The notes beneath the pieces are model-generated. The model saw only the letters and a list, made by a program, of their open reading frames with translations, was not told the origin of the DNA and did not search any database. A stretch of DNA of 64,000 bases from Photobacterium malacitanum (GTDB taxonomy: Bacteria > Pseudomonadota > Gammaproteobacteria > Enterobacterales > Vibrionaceae), in assembly GCF_900185615.1 (NCBI RefSeq), contig NZ_FYAK01000002.1, forward strand, positions 558,001 to 622,000, in the 5' to 3' direction. A program made the position numbers and the translations under genes. How positions within the stretch are numbered: the stretch's first letter is position 1; every line of letters begins with the position of its first letter. Shown here in pieces: positions 26,888 to 36,429 of this stretch.

Positions 26888-28767
26888 TACTTCATCCTGA
26901 TTATTTCTTGATAACGGCTGATCAACTTAAACGTTTCGCGTAAATGTGTACGTTCAAAACTATTAAAAGCATTTGGATTAATATGGTTATTCGGTATTTT
27001 ACCTTGCTGTAATGCTTGAAGTTGATGGCTATAACGGATCTGAGTGATAAATTGAAACGCACTTAATAAGTCTTTAAACGTGGCTTCATTAATGACTTTA
27101 TGCGTTAACAGTAATTGTAATCGTTCTTCGGTGTTCGTTTTATAGATAACGCTGCCATTATTACTGAATAATCGTGACACTAATTGCAAATATTGCACCC
27201 GTATTAGATTAACAATAATACTCAAGGCTGCTGTTTTTATATCAAGAGTATTGGCATTTTCGCCCTCTTTAACTAAAACCCAATTTCTAAAAATACTCAG
27301 TGGTGGCTTTTGTACTAATGCATTGCGAGCGAGTGAAGATATTAGCCGCACATTATTAGCTAATTGCTGACACATACATGTTTGCAACTTATTCGCTAAC
27401 TGAGGGTTTCCCGCAATATAGCGGCTATCAAGAAAAACACTCATTTCAAGTAATAAATCATATTCAGGATTTACTGCCCACTTTTGATAATACGCTTGCC
27501 ACACCGCTAATGGCTGACACCACTTGTGAGTAACGGCCATAAAACGCCCACTGCATAACGCGTAACCACACAACGCCATCCCTTTACTTACATACATGGC
27601 TAAATGATGAAAATATACCCTATCAGCCTCGGTCGCGTTATTCGCTAAAATTAAGCCATGATCTTGATCAGACAGCATATGTACTTCATTTCGTGCATGA
27701 GAGCCCGCCACTATCCAGCAATAATCACAAGGAGCTGCGCCTAAATAAGCTTCAGCCATCATCACTAAACGACGATTGTAAGCATCCATAATCATAGCCA
27801 TCACTTGACCAATCACGTTAATAGCAACTTTTGCTTCAACTAAAGCTTCAAAAATGGCTTGTCGCTCAATTGTAAATGCCGCCAGCTGCTCTAACCGTTC
27901 AATCTTATTAATTTTATCGATCAAAAAGATCGCTTGAATACGGTGATTTTGAACTAAATCTGAGGGTGTAATGACCCCAATTGGCAAGCCGTTATCAACC
28001 ACTGGAATGTTTTTTATGCCATGTTGCATCATCAATGCAGCAGCTTTGATCACTAAATCATCACGGTTAACGGTATAAGGCATCTCCGTCATCACTGTTG
28101 TGATTTGCTCTGTAATAGGTATACCGTCAGCCACCACCCGTTTAGTCATATCTTTGTCGGTAATTAAGCCAATAAAGTCATTATTATGCATAATAAAAGC
28201 ACACGAAGAATTGGCATTTACCCGCATCGCCGTGGCGACAGCTTGAATGGTTTGGGTACTTTCAACTAACACGATTTGTGGATTAAGTACCTCAATAATC
28301 GGTTTAAAAAATAATCCTTTTTCATGTTGTGACCATACAACATTTAATCCACTCTGAAGTCGACTTTGCGCATGTGATGCAAAATGAGCTAAAGCATTCG
28401 GTTGATCATTTAATCTGGCTAGCAATGTGTTAATAGACAAACAATAAATTAGCGCATCTTCAATCACGGTAATGGTATAAGGATCACTCGCGATATTCGT
28501 CTCTTGCTGAGTTAATCGAGAAAAACCAAAAAAGTCTTCTGCGGCTAATTTAGCTCGTAAGCTACCATCAAGGTTACGCTGTTCAACAGCCCCTGTTCGC
28601 AATAAATACAGTTGATCACTTTCTTGTAAGTCAATCACCTCTCCCTTACCAAAATAGCGAATAGTGATCATTCCAGCGATATCACGCAATGTTTTTCTAT
28701 CGAGCTTATCAAATGGGTCAACCGTCGCCATAAACTCAACAATATTAGGAATCAAGGTTTCAGACAT
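26881..28767 (-). CDS. cNMP-binding/CBS/DUF294 nucleotidyltransferase-like protein
   Basis: A multidomain cytoplasmic regulator of about 628 residues. In order it has a cyclic-nucleotide-binding domain (about residues 10-130), a CBS pair (about 165-285), a nucleotidyltransferase domain with GSHARNEVHMLSDQDHGL (about 355-375) and a C-terminal DUF294 helical domain. The domain set suggests that a nucleotide signal controls transfer of a nucleotidyl group to a protein target, by analogy with GlnD-type enzymes; this is inference. ATG 28767 begins the family N-terminus (MSETLIP); a GTG at 28779 would add four residues. It is coupled to the exonuclease gene. Confidence 0.85.
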   Translation of the reverse strand: MSETLIPNIVEFMATVDPFDKLDRKTLRDIAGMITIRYFGKGEVIDLQESDQLYLLRTGAVEQRNLDGSLRAKLAAEDFFGFSRLTQQETNIASDPYTITVIEDALIYCLSINTLLARLNDQPNALAHFASHAQSRLQSGLNVVWSQHEKGLFFKPIIEVLNPQIVLVESTQTIQAVATAMRVNANSSCAFIMHNNDFIGLITDKDMTKRVVADGIPITEQITTVMTEMPYTVNRDDLVIKAAALMMQHGIKNIPVVDNGLPIGVITPSDLVQNHRIQAIFLIDKINKIERLEQLAAFTIERQAIFEALVEAKVAINVIGQVMAMIMDAYNRRLVMMAEAYLGAAPCDYCWIVAGSHARNEVHMLSDQDHGLILANNATEADRVYFHHLAMYVSKGMALCGYALCSGRFMAVTHKWCQPLAVWQAYYQKWAVNPEYDLLLEMSVFLDSRYIAGNPQLANKLQTCMCQQLANNVRLISSLARNALVQKPPLSIFRNWVLVKEGENANTLDIKTAALSIIVNLIRVQYLQLVSRLFSNNGSVIYKTNTEERLQLLLTHKVINEATFKDLLSAFQFITQIRYSHQLQALQQGKIPNNHINPNAFNSFERTHLRETFKLISRYQEIIRMKYC

Positions 28768-28935
28768 ATCAATAATCACTCGTATTACTGCATCATAGCA
28801 TTTAAATAAGTATTCTTAACCAATTGATAATATAGCTATTATTATTTTTTATCATGCTTAGCGTATGATTACTGTAATCAACACCACATAAATAATAGTG
28901 CAATACTCACCTGTAAAATTTCTCTACTTATAACG

Positions 28936-28961
28936 CTTGAAAAGGCTTTTTTTGCCCTCAT
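28936..28961 (+). promoter_or_regulatory. Candidate sigma32 heat-shock promoter
   Basis: CTTGAAA (28936-28942), 13 bases, then CCTCAT (28956-28961) closely resembles the sigma32 consensus CTTGAAA-N13-CCCCAT. It points towards hsp20, 390 bp downstream, so the leader would be long. Confidence 0.5.
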
Positions 28962-29124
28962 CTATTACTAAGTAAGGATGAGAATACGGCGAAATGCTGA
29001 TGGTTCATCAATCAAGACACCTATTTAATAAAATGTAATGCAATATTTTAGTGTGAATATTTTTTAAAAATCAAAACGTTAGAATAAATCATCAAAAAAC
29101 ATTAGAAAATCTAATCAAAAAGTG

Positions 29125-29153
29125 TTGACGGTTCACCACCGGAAGCATATATT
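29125..29153 (+). promoter_or_regulatory. Candidate sigma70 promoter of hsp20
   Basis: TTGACG, a 17-base spacer and TATATT form a good housekeeping promoter about 200 bp before the hsp20 start. Confidence 0.6.
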
Positions 29154-29265
29154 AATTACACGAACTGCCAAATGGAGTTCAAGCCGCTACTAAGATTCGC
29201 CTTATTAGGGAATGCCTTATTAGCACTTTATATATCGAATCAAGATCCTATTACGGACTGATTCA

Positions 29266-29321
29266 CTTAGTTTGCTGTTAAGTCACCTTGTCGCTAACGA
29301 CATACTTAACAAACAACTAAG
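29266..29321 (+). promoter_or_regulatory. Long leader hairpin upstream of hsp20
   Basis: CTTAGTTTGCTGTTAAGT (29266-29283) pairs with ACTTAACAAACAACTAAG (29304-29321) with only a few mismatches. A second perfect stem, TGTCG-CTAA-CGACA, sits in the loop. It ends 16 bases before the GAGGA ribosome-binding site. Small heat-shock genes often carry RNA thermometers in this place, so this is a candidate regulatory RNA element. Confidence 0.55.
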
Positions 29322-29350
29322 ACTATTGCTTATTATTGAGGATAGTTTTT

Positions 29351-29794
29351 ATGCGTAATGTAGATTTCACTCCCCTATACCGTCATGCTATTGGCTTTGA
29401 TCGCTTGTTTAATCTTGTTGAAGCAAGCAATACTAAAACCCAAGCAGCCGGATACCCTCCGTACAATATCGAACAAACAGATGAGAACAACTACCGTATC
29501 ACTATGGCAGTTGCAGGTTTCTCTGAAGAGCGTTTAGATCTTACTCAAAACGAGAATATGCTTGTTGTAACTGGTACTCGTGCACCAGAAGAAGACAAGA
29601 ACTTTATTTACCAGGGTATTGCTGAGCGTAACTTTGAACGTAAATTCCAACTTGCTGATTACGTAAGTGTTGTTGGTGCTAATCTTGAAAATGGTCTGCT
29701 ACATATTGATCTTTTCCGTGAAGTACCAGAAGCGATGCAACCACGTAAAATCACAATTGGACAATCAGCATCAGTAGCACCAACGGCTGAGTAA
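29351..29794 (+). CDS. Small heat-shock protein Hsp20 (IbpA type)
   Basis: A 147-residue holdase that keeps unfolded proteins soluble for refolding by DnaK/DnaJ. It has the IbpA N-terminus ([17 protein letters not shown]), the alpha-crystallin core (about residues 35-125: [43 protein letters not shown]) and a short C-terminal tail. A TTG at 29336 would extend the frame, but GAGGA lies eight bases before ATG 29351, which fixes the start. It is the first gene of an hsp20-dnaK-J cluster and is preceded by heat-shock-type control elements. Confidence 0.93.
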   Translation: MRNVDFTPLYRHAIGFDRLFNLVEASNTKTQAAGYPPYNIEQTDENNYRITMAVAGFSEERLDLTQNENMLVVTGTRAPEEDKNFIYQGIAERNFERKFQLADYVSVVGANLENGLLHIDLFREVPEAMQPRKITIGQSASVAPTAE

Positions 29795-29831
29795 AGCTCG
29801 CCATTATCAGTGCTCCTCTAGTAATAACGTT

Positions 29832-29884
29832 GAGCTATTAGCCTCATCAATATCGCCATTATTTTGGCAATGACCTAATAGCTC
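29832..29884 (+). repeat. Hairpin between hsp20 and dnaK
   Basis: GAGCTATTAG and CTAATAGCTC form a perfect ten-pair outer stem, with GCCA/TGGC as an inner stem. There is no T-run, so it may be an attenuator or mRNA stabiliser rather than a terminator. Confidence 0.5.
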
Positions 29885-30049
29885 CATCAGTATTCAACCC
29901 TATTAAGGGTTATTCAAAAAATTTAGTTGGATTGATTATTACTATTCCAAAGAATCACATGAACGATTTTCATGGATCTTAATGGCAGATTAATAACCGC
30001 TGTTCGAATAAGAAAAACTAATCAATCTGACATACAAAGGATATTAAAT

Positions 30050-31957
30050 ATGAGTAAGATTATCGGTATTGACTTAGGTACAACTAACTCTTGTGTTGCT
30101 GTTTTAGACGGTGATACTGCACGTGTTATTGAAAATGCTGAAGGTGAACGTACCACAGCATCAATTATTGCTTACACAGATGGTGAAACCTTAGTCGGAC
30201 AACCTGCAAAACGTCAGGCAGTGACTAACCCTGAAAATACCTTGTTTGCAATTAAGCGTTTAATTGGTCGTCGCTTTGAAGATGATGAGATCCAACGCGA
30301 TCTTGATATCATGCCTTACAAAATTGTCAAAGCAGATAATGGCGACGCATGGGTTGAAGCGAAAGGCCAAAAAATGGCAGCACCACAAGTTTCTGCTGAA
30401 ATATTGAAGAAAATGAAAAAAACAGCAGAAGAATACTTGGGTGAAAAAGTCACTGGTGCCGTTATTACTGTGCCTGCTTACTTTAATGATGCCCAACGTC
30501 AAGCAACAAAAGATGCCGGTCGTATTGCAGGTCTCGATGTTAAGCGTATTATCAACGAACCAACAGCGGCAGCATTAGCTTATGGTCTTGATAAAAAGTC
30601 CGGTGACAGCGTAATTGCGGTTTATGATTTAGGTGGTGGTACATTTGATATTTCTATTATTGAAATTGATAATGTCGATGGCGAGCAAACCTTTGAAGTA
30701 TTAGCAACCAATGGTGATACCCATCTTGGTGGTGAAGACTTTGATACTCGTCTCATTAACTACCTAGTAAGTGAATTTAAGAAAGATCAAGGTATCGACC
30801 TTAAACATGATCCACTGGCAATGCAGCGTGTAAAAGAAGCGGCTGAGAAAGCGAAGATCGAATTATCATCAGCACAACAAACTGATGTCAATTTACCTTA
30901 CGTTACAGCGGATGCTACGGGTCCTAAACACTTGAATGTTAAGATCACACGTGCAAAATTGGAATCACTGGTTGAAGACCTAGTACAAGGCACACTAGAG
31001 CCTGTAAAATTAGCTTTAAAAGATGCGAACTTGAACATAAGTGACATTACTGATGTTATCTTGGTTGGTGGTCAAACACGTATGCCAATGGTACAAAAAG
31101 CAGTCACTGATTTCTTTGGCAAAGAGCCACGTAAAGACGTTAACCCAGATGAAGCTGTTGCTATGGGTGCAGCTATCCAAGCGGGTGTTTTAGCGGGTGA
31201 TGTTAAAGATGTGCTATTACTTGATGTAACACCGCTGTCATTTGGTATTGAAACCATGGGTGGCGTGATGACAACCTTGATTGATAAGAACACAACTATT
31301 CCAACAAAAGCGAATCAAGTGTTCTCGACTGCTGAAGATAACCAAAATGCAGTAACGATCCATGTTCTTCAAGGTGAGCGTAAACAAGCGGTACATAATA
31401 AGTCATTAGGTCAGTTTAACCTTGAAGGTATTCAAGCTGCACCGCGTGGTATGCCACAAATTGATGTGACATTTGATTTAGATGCGGATGGTATTTTAAA
31501 TGTATCAGCCACAGATAAAGCGACAGGTAAAGCACAAAAAATCACCATTCAAGCTTCAGGTGGTTTGACGGATGCAGAAATTGAAAAGATGGTTCAAGAA
31601 GCAGAAGCTAACAAAGACGCTGACAAGCAGTTTGAAGAGTTAGTCATTGCCCGTAACCAAGCTGACCAATTAATTCACAGTACCCGTAAGCAAATAACTG
31701 AAGCAGGTGAAAGTTTCCCTGAAGCAGAAAAAGCTAACATTGAAGCAGCTATCACAGCACTTGAAGCGGTTAAATCTAGCGATGATAAAACCGCGATAGA
31801 TACTCAAACTCAAGCGTTAATGGCTGCGGCACAAAAAATAATGGAACATGCTCAGGCTCAAACCCAAGCAAATCCTCAAGGACAATCTGACGCTAACCAA
31901 CAACAAACAGCGAAAGATGATGACGTTGTCGATGCTGAGTTTGAAGAAATGAAGTAA
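30050..31957 (+). CDS. dnaK: Chaperone DnaK (Hsp70), probably an accessory copy
   Basis: A 635-residue ATP-driven chaperone. It shows the nucleotide-binding start [15 protein letters not shown], the phosphate loop [14 protein letters not shown], the linker [11 protein letters not shown], the peptide-binding domain and a C-terminus close to the usual [15 protein letters not shown] before ATG 30050 fixes the start. The neighbours are unusual for the main dnaK: an Hsp20 upstream and a J-protein without zinc finger downstream, instead of grpE and class-A dnaJ. That suggests a second copy. It ends at a strong terminator, so the J gene has its own promoter. Confidence 0.95.
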   Translation: MSKIIGIDLGTTNSCVAVLDGDTARVIENAEGERTTASIIAYTDGETLVGQPAKRQAVTNPENTLFAIKRLIGRRFEDDEIQRDLDIMPYKIVKADNGDAWVEAKGQKMAAPQVSAEILKKMKKTAEEYLGEKVTGAVITVPAYFNDAQRQATKDAGRIAGLDVKRIINEPTAAALAYGLDKKSGDSVIAVYDLGGGTFDISIIEIDNVDGEQTFEVLATNGDTHLGGEDFDTRLINYLVSEFKKDQGIDLKHDPLAMQRVKEAAEKAKIELSSAQQTDVNLPYVTADATGPKHLNVKITRAKLESLVEDLVQGTLEPVKLALKDANLNISDITDVILVGGQTRMPMVQKAVTDFFGKEPRKDVNPDEAVAMGAAIQAGVLAGDVKDVLLLDVTPLSFGIETMGGVMTTLIDKNTTIPTKANQVFSTAEDNQNAVTIHVLQGERKQAVHNKSLGQFNLEGIQAAPRGMPQIDVTFDLDADGILNVSATDKATGKAQKITIQASGGLTDAEIEKMVQEAEANKDADKQFEELVIARNQADQLIHSTRKQITEAGESFPEAEKANIEAAITALEAVKSSDDKTAIDTQTQALMAAAQKIMEHAQAQTQANPQGQSDANQQQTAKDDDVVDAEFEEMK

Positions 31958-32032
31958 AACACTATTGTTACTGTATCGATAACTGGCTCTGCCGTAATCA
32001 ACAGCACATAGTAAAAACTTCACAATAACAAT

Positions 32033-32063
32033 GGGCGAAGAGATCTTTATCTCTCGCCCTTTT
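32033..32063 (+). terminator. Terminator of dnaK
   Basis: GGGCGAAGAGAT and ATCTCTCGCCC form an eleven-pair stem with one bulged A, followed by TTTTC. Confidence 0.85.
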
Positions 32064-32222
32064 CAACGATCACAATAAGAGAGATCCCATTAGGCTAACT
32101 ATCTGTGCCTGTTTAAATCATTAACCGTTTAAGTATGGAGCTGTTTTTGGTTATTATATGCTTAATTCGATGATTTAGAATGTTCCAGATAGTTGTCCCG
32201 ATGGGGATAAGAGGTGTTACCA

Positions 32223-33134
32223 ATGTCAAAACGCGATTTTTATGAAGTTCTTGGTGTCGCCAAAACTGCTTCTGAGAAAGAAATTAAGAAAGCTTACAAA
32301 AAGCTAGCAATGAAATTCCATCCCGATAAAAATCCTGATGATCCAACCGCAGCCGATAAATTTAAAGAAGTAAAAGCGGCCTATGAAATACTAACGGATA
32401 AAGAAAAACGCGCAGCTTACGACCAATTTGGTCATAATGCGTTTGAAAATCCAGGCATGGGTGGTGGTCAACGCGGCGGTCATCACGGTTTTGGTCAACA
32501 AGGTGGCTACAGCGATTTTGAAGATATTTTTGGTGGTGCATTTGGCGATATGTTCTCTAATGCGCGTGGGGGTCGAGGTGGTTTCGGTGGCCGTCATTCG
32601 ACTCGCCCTCAAAAAGGTGAAGATCTTCAATACACAATGGAAATCGACCTTGAAGATGCTATCAATGGCGCATCACGAGTTATTGATTTACCCGTCTTTG
32701 AAGGTAATACTCAAACCAATAAAAAGCTTAACATCAAGATCCCTGCAGGCATCGAAGATGGCGGACGCATTCGCTTAACGGGTAAAGGTCATCCGGGCAT
32801 TAACGGTGGTAGTCAAGGTGATGTTTATATTCAAATGAATATCCTTCCTCATCCTCGTTACACGCGTGAAGGCAATAACCTACTTTGTAAAGCAACCACT
32901 GATTTTGTTACCGCAGCATTGGGCGGTAAAGTGGAAGTGAATACCCTAGGCGGCGCGATTAGTTTGAAAATCCCTGAAGGTACTCAAAACGGCCGTAAAT
33001 TCCGTCTTAAAGGTAAAGGGGTAACTGATCGTAAAGGCAACACCGGTGATTTAATTGTTCAACTTGTGATTGAAACGCCATTGAACCTTAGCGAGCGTCA
33101 GAAAGAATTACTGAATGAGTTTGCAGCAGCTTAA
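32223..33134 (+). CDS. Class-B type DnaJ co-chaperone (no zinc finger)
   Basis: A 303-residue J-protein that would stimulate the neighbouring DnaK. The J domain (residues 3-70) contains HPD in KFHPDKNPDD. A Gly/Phe-rich linker with GFGG and GGRGG repeats follows (about 75-130), then two beta-sandwich C-terminal domains. The four CXXCXGXG zinc motifs of canonical DnaJ are missing, so it is CbpA-like in build. It also lacks the CbpA-CbpM context. AAGAGG lies eight bases before ATG 32223; a GTG at 32214 overlaps that site. Confidence 0.92.
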   Translation: MSKRDFYEVLGVAKTASEKEIKKAYKKLAMKFHPDKNPDDPTAADKFKEVKAAYEILTDKEKRAAYDQFGHNAFENPGMGGGQRGGHHGFGQQGGYSDFEDIFGGAFGDMFSNARGGRGGFGGRHSTRPQKGEDLQYTMEIDLEDAINGASRVIDLPVFEGNTQTNKKLNIKIPAGIEDGGRIRLTGKGHPGINGGSQGDVYIQMNILPHPRYTREGNNLLCKATTDFVTAALGGKVEVNTLGGAISLKIPEGTQNGRKFRLKGKGVTDRKGNTGDLIVQLVIETPLNLSERQKELLNEFAAA

Positions 33135-33164
33135 CCTACACTAAATTCAACGCATTCTATAATG

Positions 33165-33209
33165 AAGCCAATATCAACGAATGTTATCATTCCAAGATAT
33201 TGGCTTTTT
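33165..33209 (+). terminator. Terminator of the J-protein gene
   Basis: AAGCCAATATC and GATATTGGCTT form a perfect eleven-pair stem with a T-run. Confidence 0.85.
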
Positions 33210-33241
33210 GCATTCAACTTAGATTAACAGTAGGAACAACC

Positions 33242-33694
33242 ATGCTGAAAAAAATCATTACCACCAGCTTGTTAGTGATTACAGGCATCAGCTTTAACGC
33301 CTCTTGTGCATTTGCTGCAAATATCATGGACATCAATCGCGCAGTAGAAAACAGTCGCCATCTGCTTCCAGGGGAAACCTTTACACTTGATGCACCTTGC
33401 CGTCTATTTACCGATTACAGTTACAAGGTCTACCACTGCCAAGCCATGATAGCTCCACTTGCATTAATAAAAGACCAAGTATTAGCTGCTACCAGTGAAA
33501 ATGATAAGTTACTTCATCGTCAAATTGCCTTTGTTCGTAAAGAAGGCGGCTTTGCTATTTTTCGATTACTGCCCGTTTCGAGTCACCCTGTGGTTGAAGA
33601 AAAAGATGGTGATAGTCGTTATACCCCACCGGCTGCGGCTAAAAAGCAATTATCATTTTTAGGCTTTAAAGGTAGTGATAAAGAGCAAAAATGA
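33242..33694 (+). CDS. Hypothetical periplasmic protein
   Basis: From ATG 33242, preceded by TAGGAA, the product has 150 residues with a typical signal peptide (cut likely after AFA, near residue 26). Two Cys residues in the mature part (in DAPCRLF and YHCQAM) could form a disulfide. The C-terminus is Lys-rich. I do not recognise the family. It lies between the heat-shock cluster and a membrane-protein gene, probably transcribed alone. Confidence 0.65.
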   Translation: MLKKIITTSLLVITGISFNASCAFAANIMDINRAVENSRHLLPGETFTLDAPCRLFTDYSYKVYHCQAMIAPLALIKDQVLAATSENDKLLHRQIAFVRKEGGFAIFRLLPVSSHPVVEEKDGDSRYTPPAAAKKQLSFLGFKGSDKEQK

Positions 33695-33878
33695 GTTAAT
33701 AATCGCTCATCTTAACGTGAACAATCGCCTAATTATCTTTAATAAAATCACTTTCGTGTGATCCTGTAAATAATTCACTAAAATTGGTACGCCTTTAGCC
33801 AAACTCGATTTAGAATACGCAGCAATCACCCTGTTGCGTTATTTCTAGACTAAATTGTGAGTCCAATTTTTACCCGCT

Positions 33879-34868
33879 ATGATTGAACATAAAATCGAAC
33901 AATGGGGCATTCGCCGCGTTGAAAAACACCTTAATCGCCAACAACCACTACTGACACACATATCAGATAAAAGACTCTGTCAGCTTTGTGTTGGCTTATC
34001 ATTCTTGATTGGTTTCACAACAACATTTGTTATTGTCGCATTTGAAATTTATCTTGAACTCTTAGGTGAGAATTGGTTAGCGTTGGACAACCTGATTAAA
34101 CTGCTACTGCTCAATATTATCTTTATTGGCTTAGAGTTACTGCTACTATTTGAAATTGGTTTTATAACTACGGCATTACTGATAAACCGTGCCAGTGTTG
34201 AAAATCACCTCTGTGACAAAATGAAAGCGTCATTAGTCCGCGCTGTGATGGAACTCTCCGAACCCATTGACAATATTCATGGTATAAAGCCCTATAAAGA
34301 ACTCAGTAAGTTTCGTTATATCAAAGTTGCTCTGTATTCTGGTAAAGATATTCTGAGTAATTTTGTCATAAAAGCTATCTTACAGAAATCAATGTCTCGC
34401 AGCAGTGTACGCGTTTATATTCCATTAATTTCAACCTTAATTACCGGATTTTGGGATGCATGGGTCCAACAAAAAGCCTTACGTGAAGTAAGACTGCGGA
34501 TTTCAGCGCGAATTTATGTACTAAATCAAGTAGCACAGCACCAACAAAAACAGGTATCGTTAACCTATCGCACGGCGCTATTACGCAGTATTGCCGTACG
34601 CCAAAGCTATAAACAAGAATGTGATGTCAATTTAGAATTGTTTTATGACGAGATTTATAAGCAAGTACCTATAACACTGACGGATATTGAATCACCGACA
34701 TTGCTATTACAAAGTTTAAGCCTGCTAAATCCAACCGAATATAATGACGTTATCGATATACTGACAACATTGCTGTTCTTCCGCCAACGGTTAACAGCGA
34801 ATGAGAAAAAACTTTTAGTTCAGTGCGGTATTATTGAGCAACAAAAGATCAATCCGTTGCTCGCGTAG
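33879..34868 (+). CDS. Hypothetical membrane protein
   Basis: A 329-residue protein with two strong membrane spans near the N-terminus (about residues 48-72 and 90-118) and a weaker hydrophobic segment near 180-200 containing LITGFWDAWVQQKALREVR. The C-terminal 120 residues are soluble and helical. No catalytic motif is seen. It has no obvious ribosome-binding site and no operon partner. Function unknown. Confidence 0.65.
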   Translation: MIEHKIEQWGIRRVEKHLNRQQPLLTHISDKRLCQLCVGLSFLIGFTTTFVIVAFEIYLELLGENWLALDNLIKLLLLNIIFIGLELLLLFEIGFITTALLINRASVENHLCDKMKASLVRAVMELSEPIDNIHGIKPYKELSKFRYIKVALYSGKDILSNFVIKAILQKSMSRSSVRVYIPLISTLITGFWDAWVQQKALREVRLRISARIYVLNQVAQHQQKQVSLTYRTALLRSIAVRQSYKQECDVNLELFYDEIYKQVPITLTDIESPTLLLQSLSLLNPTEYNDVIDILTTLLFFRQRLTANEKKLLVQCGIIEQQKINPLLA

Positions 34869-34961
34869 CGCTAAAACAACGCCACAGTTATTGAACCTGT
34901 TATTAAATACGCCGCAATTTATTAACCCAATCATTCGGTTATTAATTACGGCGCTTATTGA

Positions 34962-36305
34962 TTAGTCGTTATTTTGCATTTGCTTTTTAAGGCGCGCTAA
35001 GTTAATTGGATTAGAGCGAACAGTGAAAGTAATATGCTCATATTCATATTCTTCCTTCGTCACACTCATGGTTGAGCGAATTTCACCGATAATACCATTA
35101 GCGGTATAAGGTACGATAATTTCATCTGCCACCATCTCATCTTGCGCCACACTGACGATATATTGATGCAATTTAGTAATATCAGCGGGATTGCGGGTCG
35201 ATGTCATGATCGCATCAGGGAACTCAGCCATTAATGCCTGTTGTTGCTCAAGACTCAATTGGTCAGATTTATTTAGCACCAATTGCTTCGGAATATCATC
35301 GACACCCACTTGATGTAATACCTCATGAACTACATCAAGTTGCGAACGGAAAGAGGCATCAGAAGCATCAACCACATATAACAATAAAGAGGCATCATGC
35401 GCTTCTGCCAATGTTGAGTGGAACGACGCCACCAAGTCATGAGGCAGTTTCTTAATAAAACCAACCGTATCTGATACTAGAATACGTGGCTGAGTAATCG
35501 GCTGTAACGCACGCACAGTAGTATCTAGCGTCGCAAACAATTTGTTTTCCACCAACACTTCACTGCCAGTTAAAGCACGCATCATTGATGATTTACCCGC
35601 ATTGGTATAACCGACTAACGCAACACAGAAAAGTTCTGAACGTTGAGCACGACGACCTTTAAGTTCATTTTGAACACTAGCGAGTTCACGCCTTAACTCA
35701 GCGAGTTGGTCTCGTATTTTACGGCGATCAAGTTCCAGTGTGGTTTCGCCCGCACCTTTGCCCATTTGACGTTCTTTATTGCCACTGGTTGATTCACGCA
35801 GGCGTGGTGCTAAATAATTAAGCCGTGCTATCTCAACTTGTAGTCGTGCTGTTCGAGTACGCGCATGACGACTAAATATTTCAATAATAATACCGGTACG
35901 ATCAAAAACCTCAACGCCCAGTTGATTTTCAACATTACGTAATTGTGATGGACTTAAATCACAATCAAAAACCACGACATCAGCACAACCAAAAGGTAAA
36001 TCTTCAGACGGTAATTCACTAAAAAGCATTTCATCAACAATGTCATCATCATCATCGAAATCGTCTACTATGCCTTGATTGCCAGTCAGGTGGGCTATTT
36101 CTGCCATTTTACCAGAACCAAGCACATTCATGCGTTGAGTTGAACTGAGTTTTTGTGATTGTGTACCAATAACTTTAAACCCAAGCGTGGTAACCAGACG
36201 GGCTAATTCAGCCAGTGATGCTTTTGCTTCATCACCTTTAAATTGCGGAGTTTGGATTGAAATAAGTAAAGCGCGATTTTGTGAGGCTTTTGCTGTTAAT
36301 TGCAT
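34962..36305 (-). CDS. HflX-like ribosome-associated GTPase, divergent paralogue
   Basis: HflX GTPases bind ribosomes and split stalled or heat-damaged 70S particles. The 447-residue product has the HflX N-terminal domain, a linker with the Arg-rich helical region, and a G domain with GYTNAGKSS (about residue 231), DTVGFIKKLPHDLV and NKSD. It carries an acidic insert (residues 81-92, mostly Asp) unlike usual HflX. It is not in the miaA-hfq-hflX-hflKC setting, so it is likely a second HflX. The name is withheld because the main hflX should lie elsewhere. Confidence 0.85.
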   Translation of the reverse strand: MQLTAKASQNRALLISIQTPQFKGDEAKASLAELARLVTTLGFKVIGTQSQKLSSTQRMNVLGSGKMAEIAHLTGNQGIVDDFDDDDDIVDEMLFSELPSEDLPFGCADVVVFDCDLSPSQLRNVENQLGVEVFDRTGIIIEIFSRHARTRTARLQVEIARLNYLAPRLRESTSGNKERQMGKGAGETTLELDRRKIRDQLAELRRELASVQNELKGRRAQRSELFCVALVGYTNAGKSSMMRALTGSEVLVENKLFATLDTTVRALQPITQPRILVSDTVGFIKKLPHDLVASFHSTLAEAHDASLLLYVVDASDASFRSQLDVVHEVLHQVGVDDIPKQLVLNKSDQLSLEQQQALMAEFPDAIMTSTRNPADITKLHQYIVSVAQDEMVADEIIVPYTANGIIGEIRSTMSVTKEEYEYEHITFTVRSNPINLARLKKQMQNND

Positions 36306-36429
36306 AATTTTTTATTCGTGCACCTATGCGCACCCTATTTTTTATATTTGGTTCATCCTACGCTGTTATTCGTCCGCTTTATATAAAAATAGACTGCTGT
36401 TGAAACTATCAAGGTAACGGCATCGTTAT

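Larger units (their letters stand above)
28768..29350. other. Long control region between DUF294 gene and hsp20
   Basis: It contains the two candidate promoters and the leader hairpin given separately. GCCTTATTAG occurs twice near 29200-29223. No convincing gene was found. Confidence 0.45.

Noticed and set aside
29158-29185. GAACTGCCAAATGG stretch resembling part of a type I-F CRISPR repeat
   Set aside because: Single copy, poor match, and located in the hsp20 leader.
32223-33134. Canonical DnaJ
   Set aside because: The four zinc-binding CXXCXGXG motifs are missing, and the length is about 300 rather than 380 residues.
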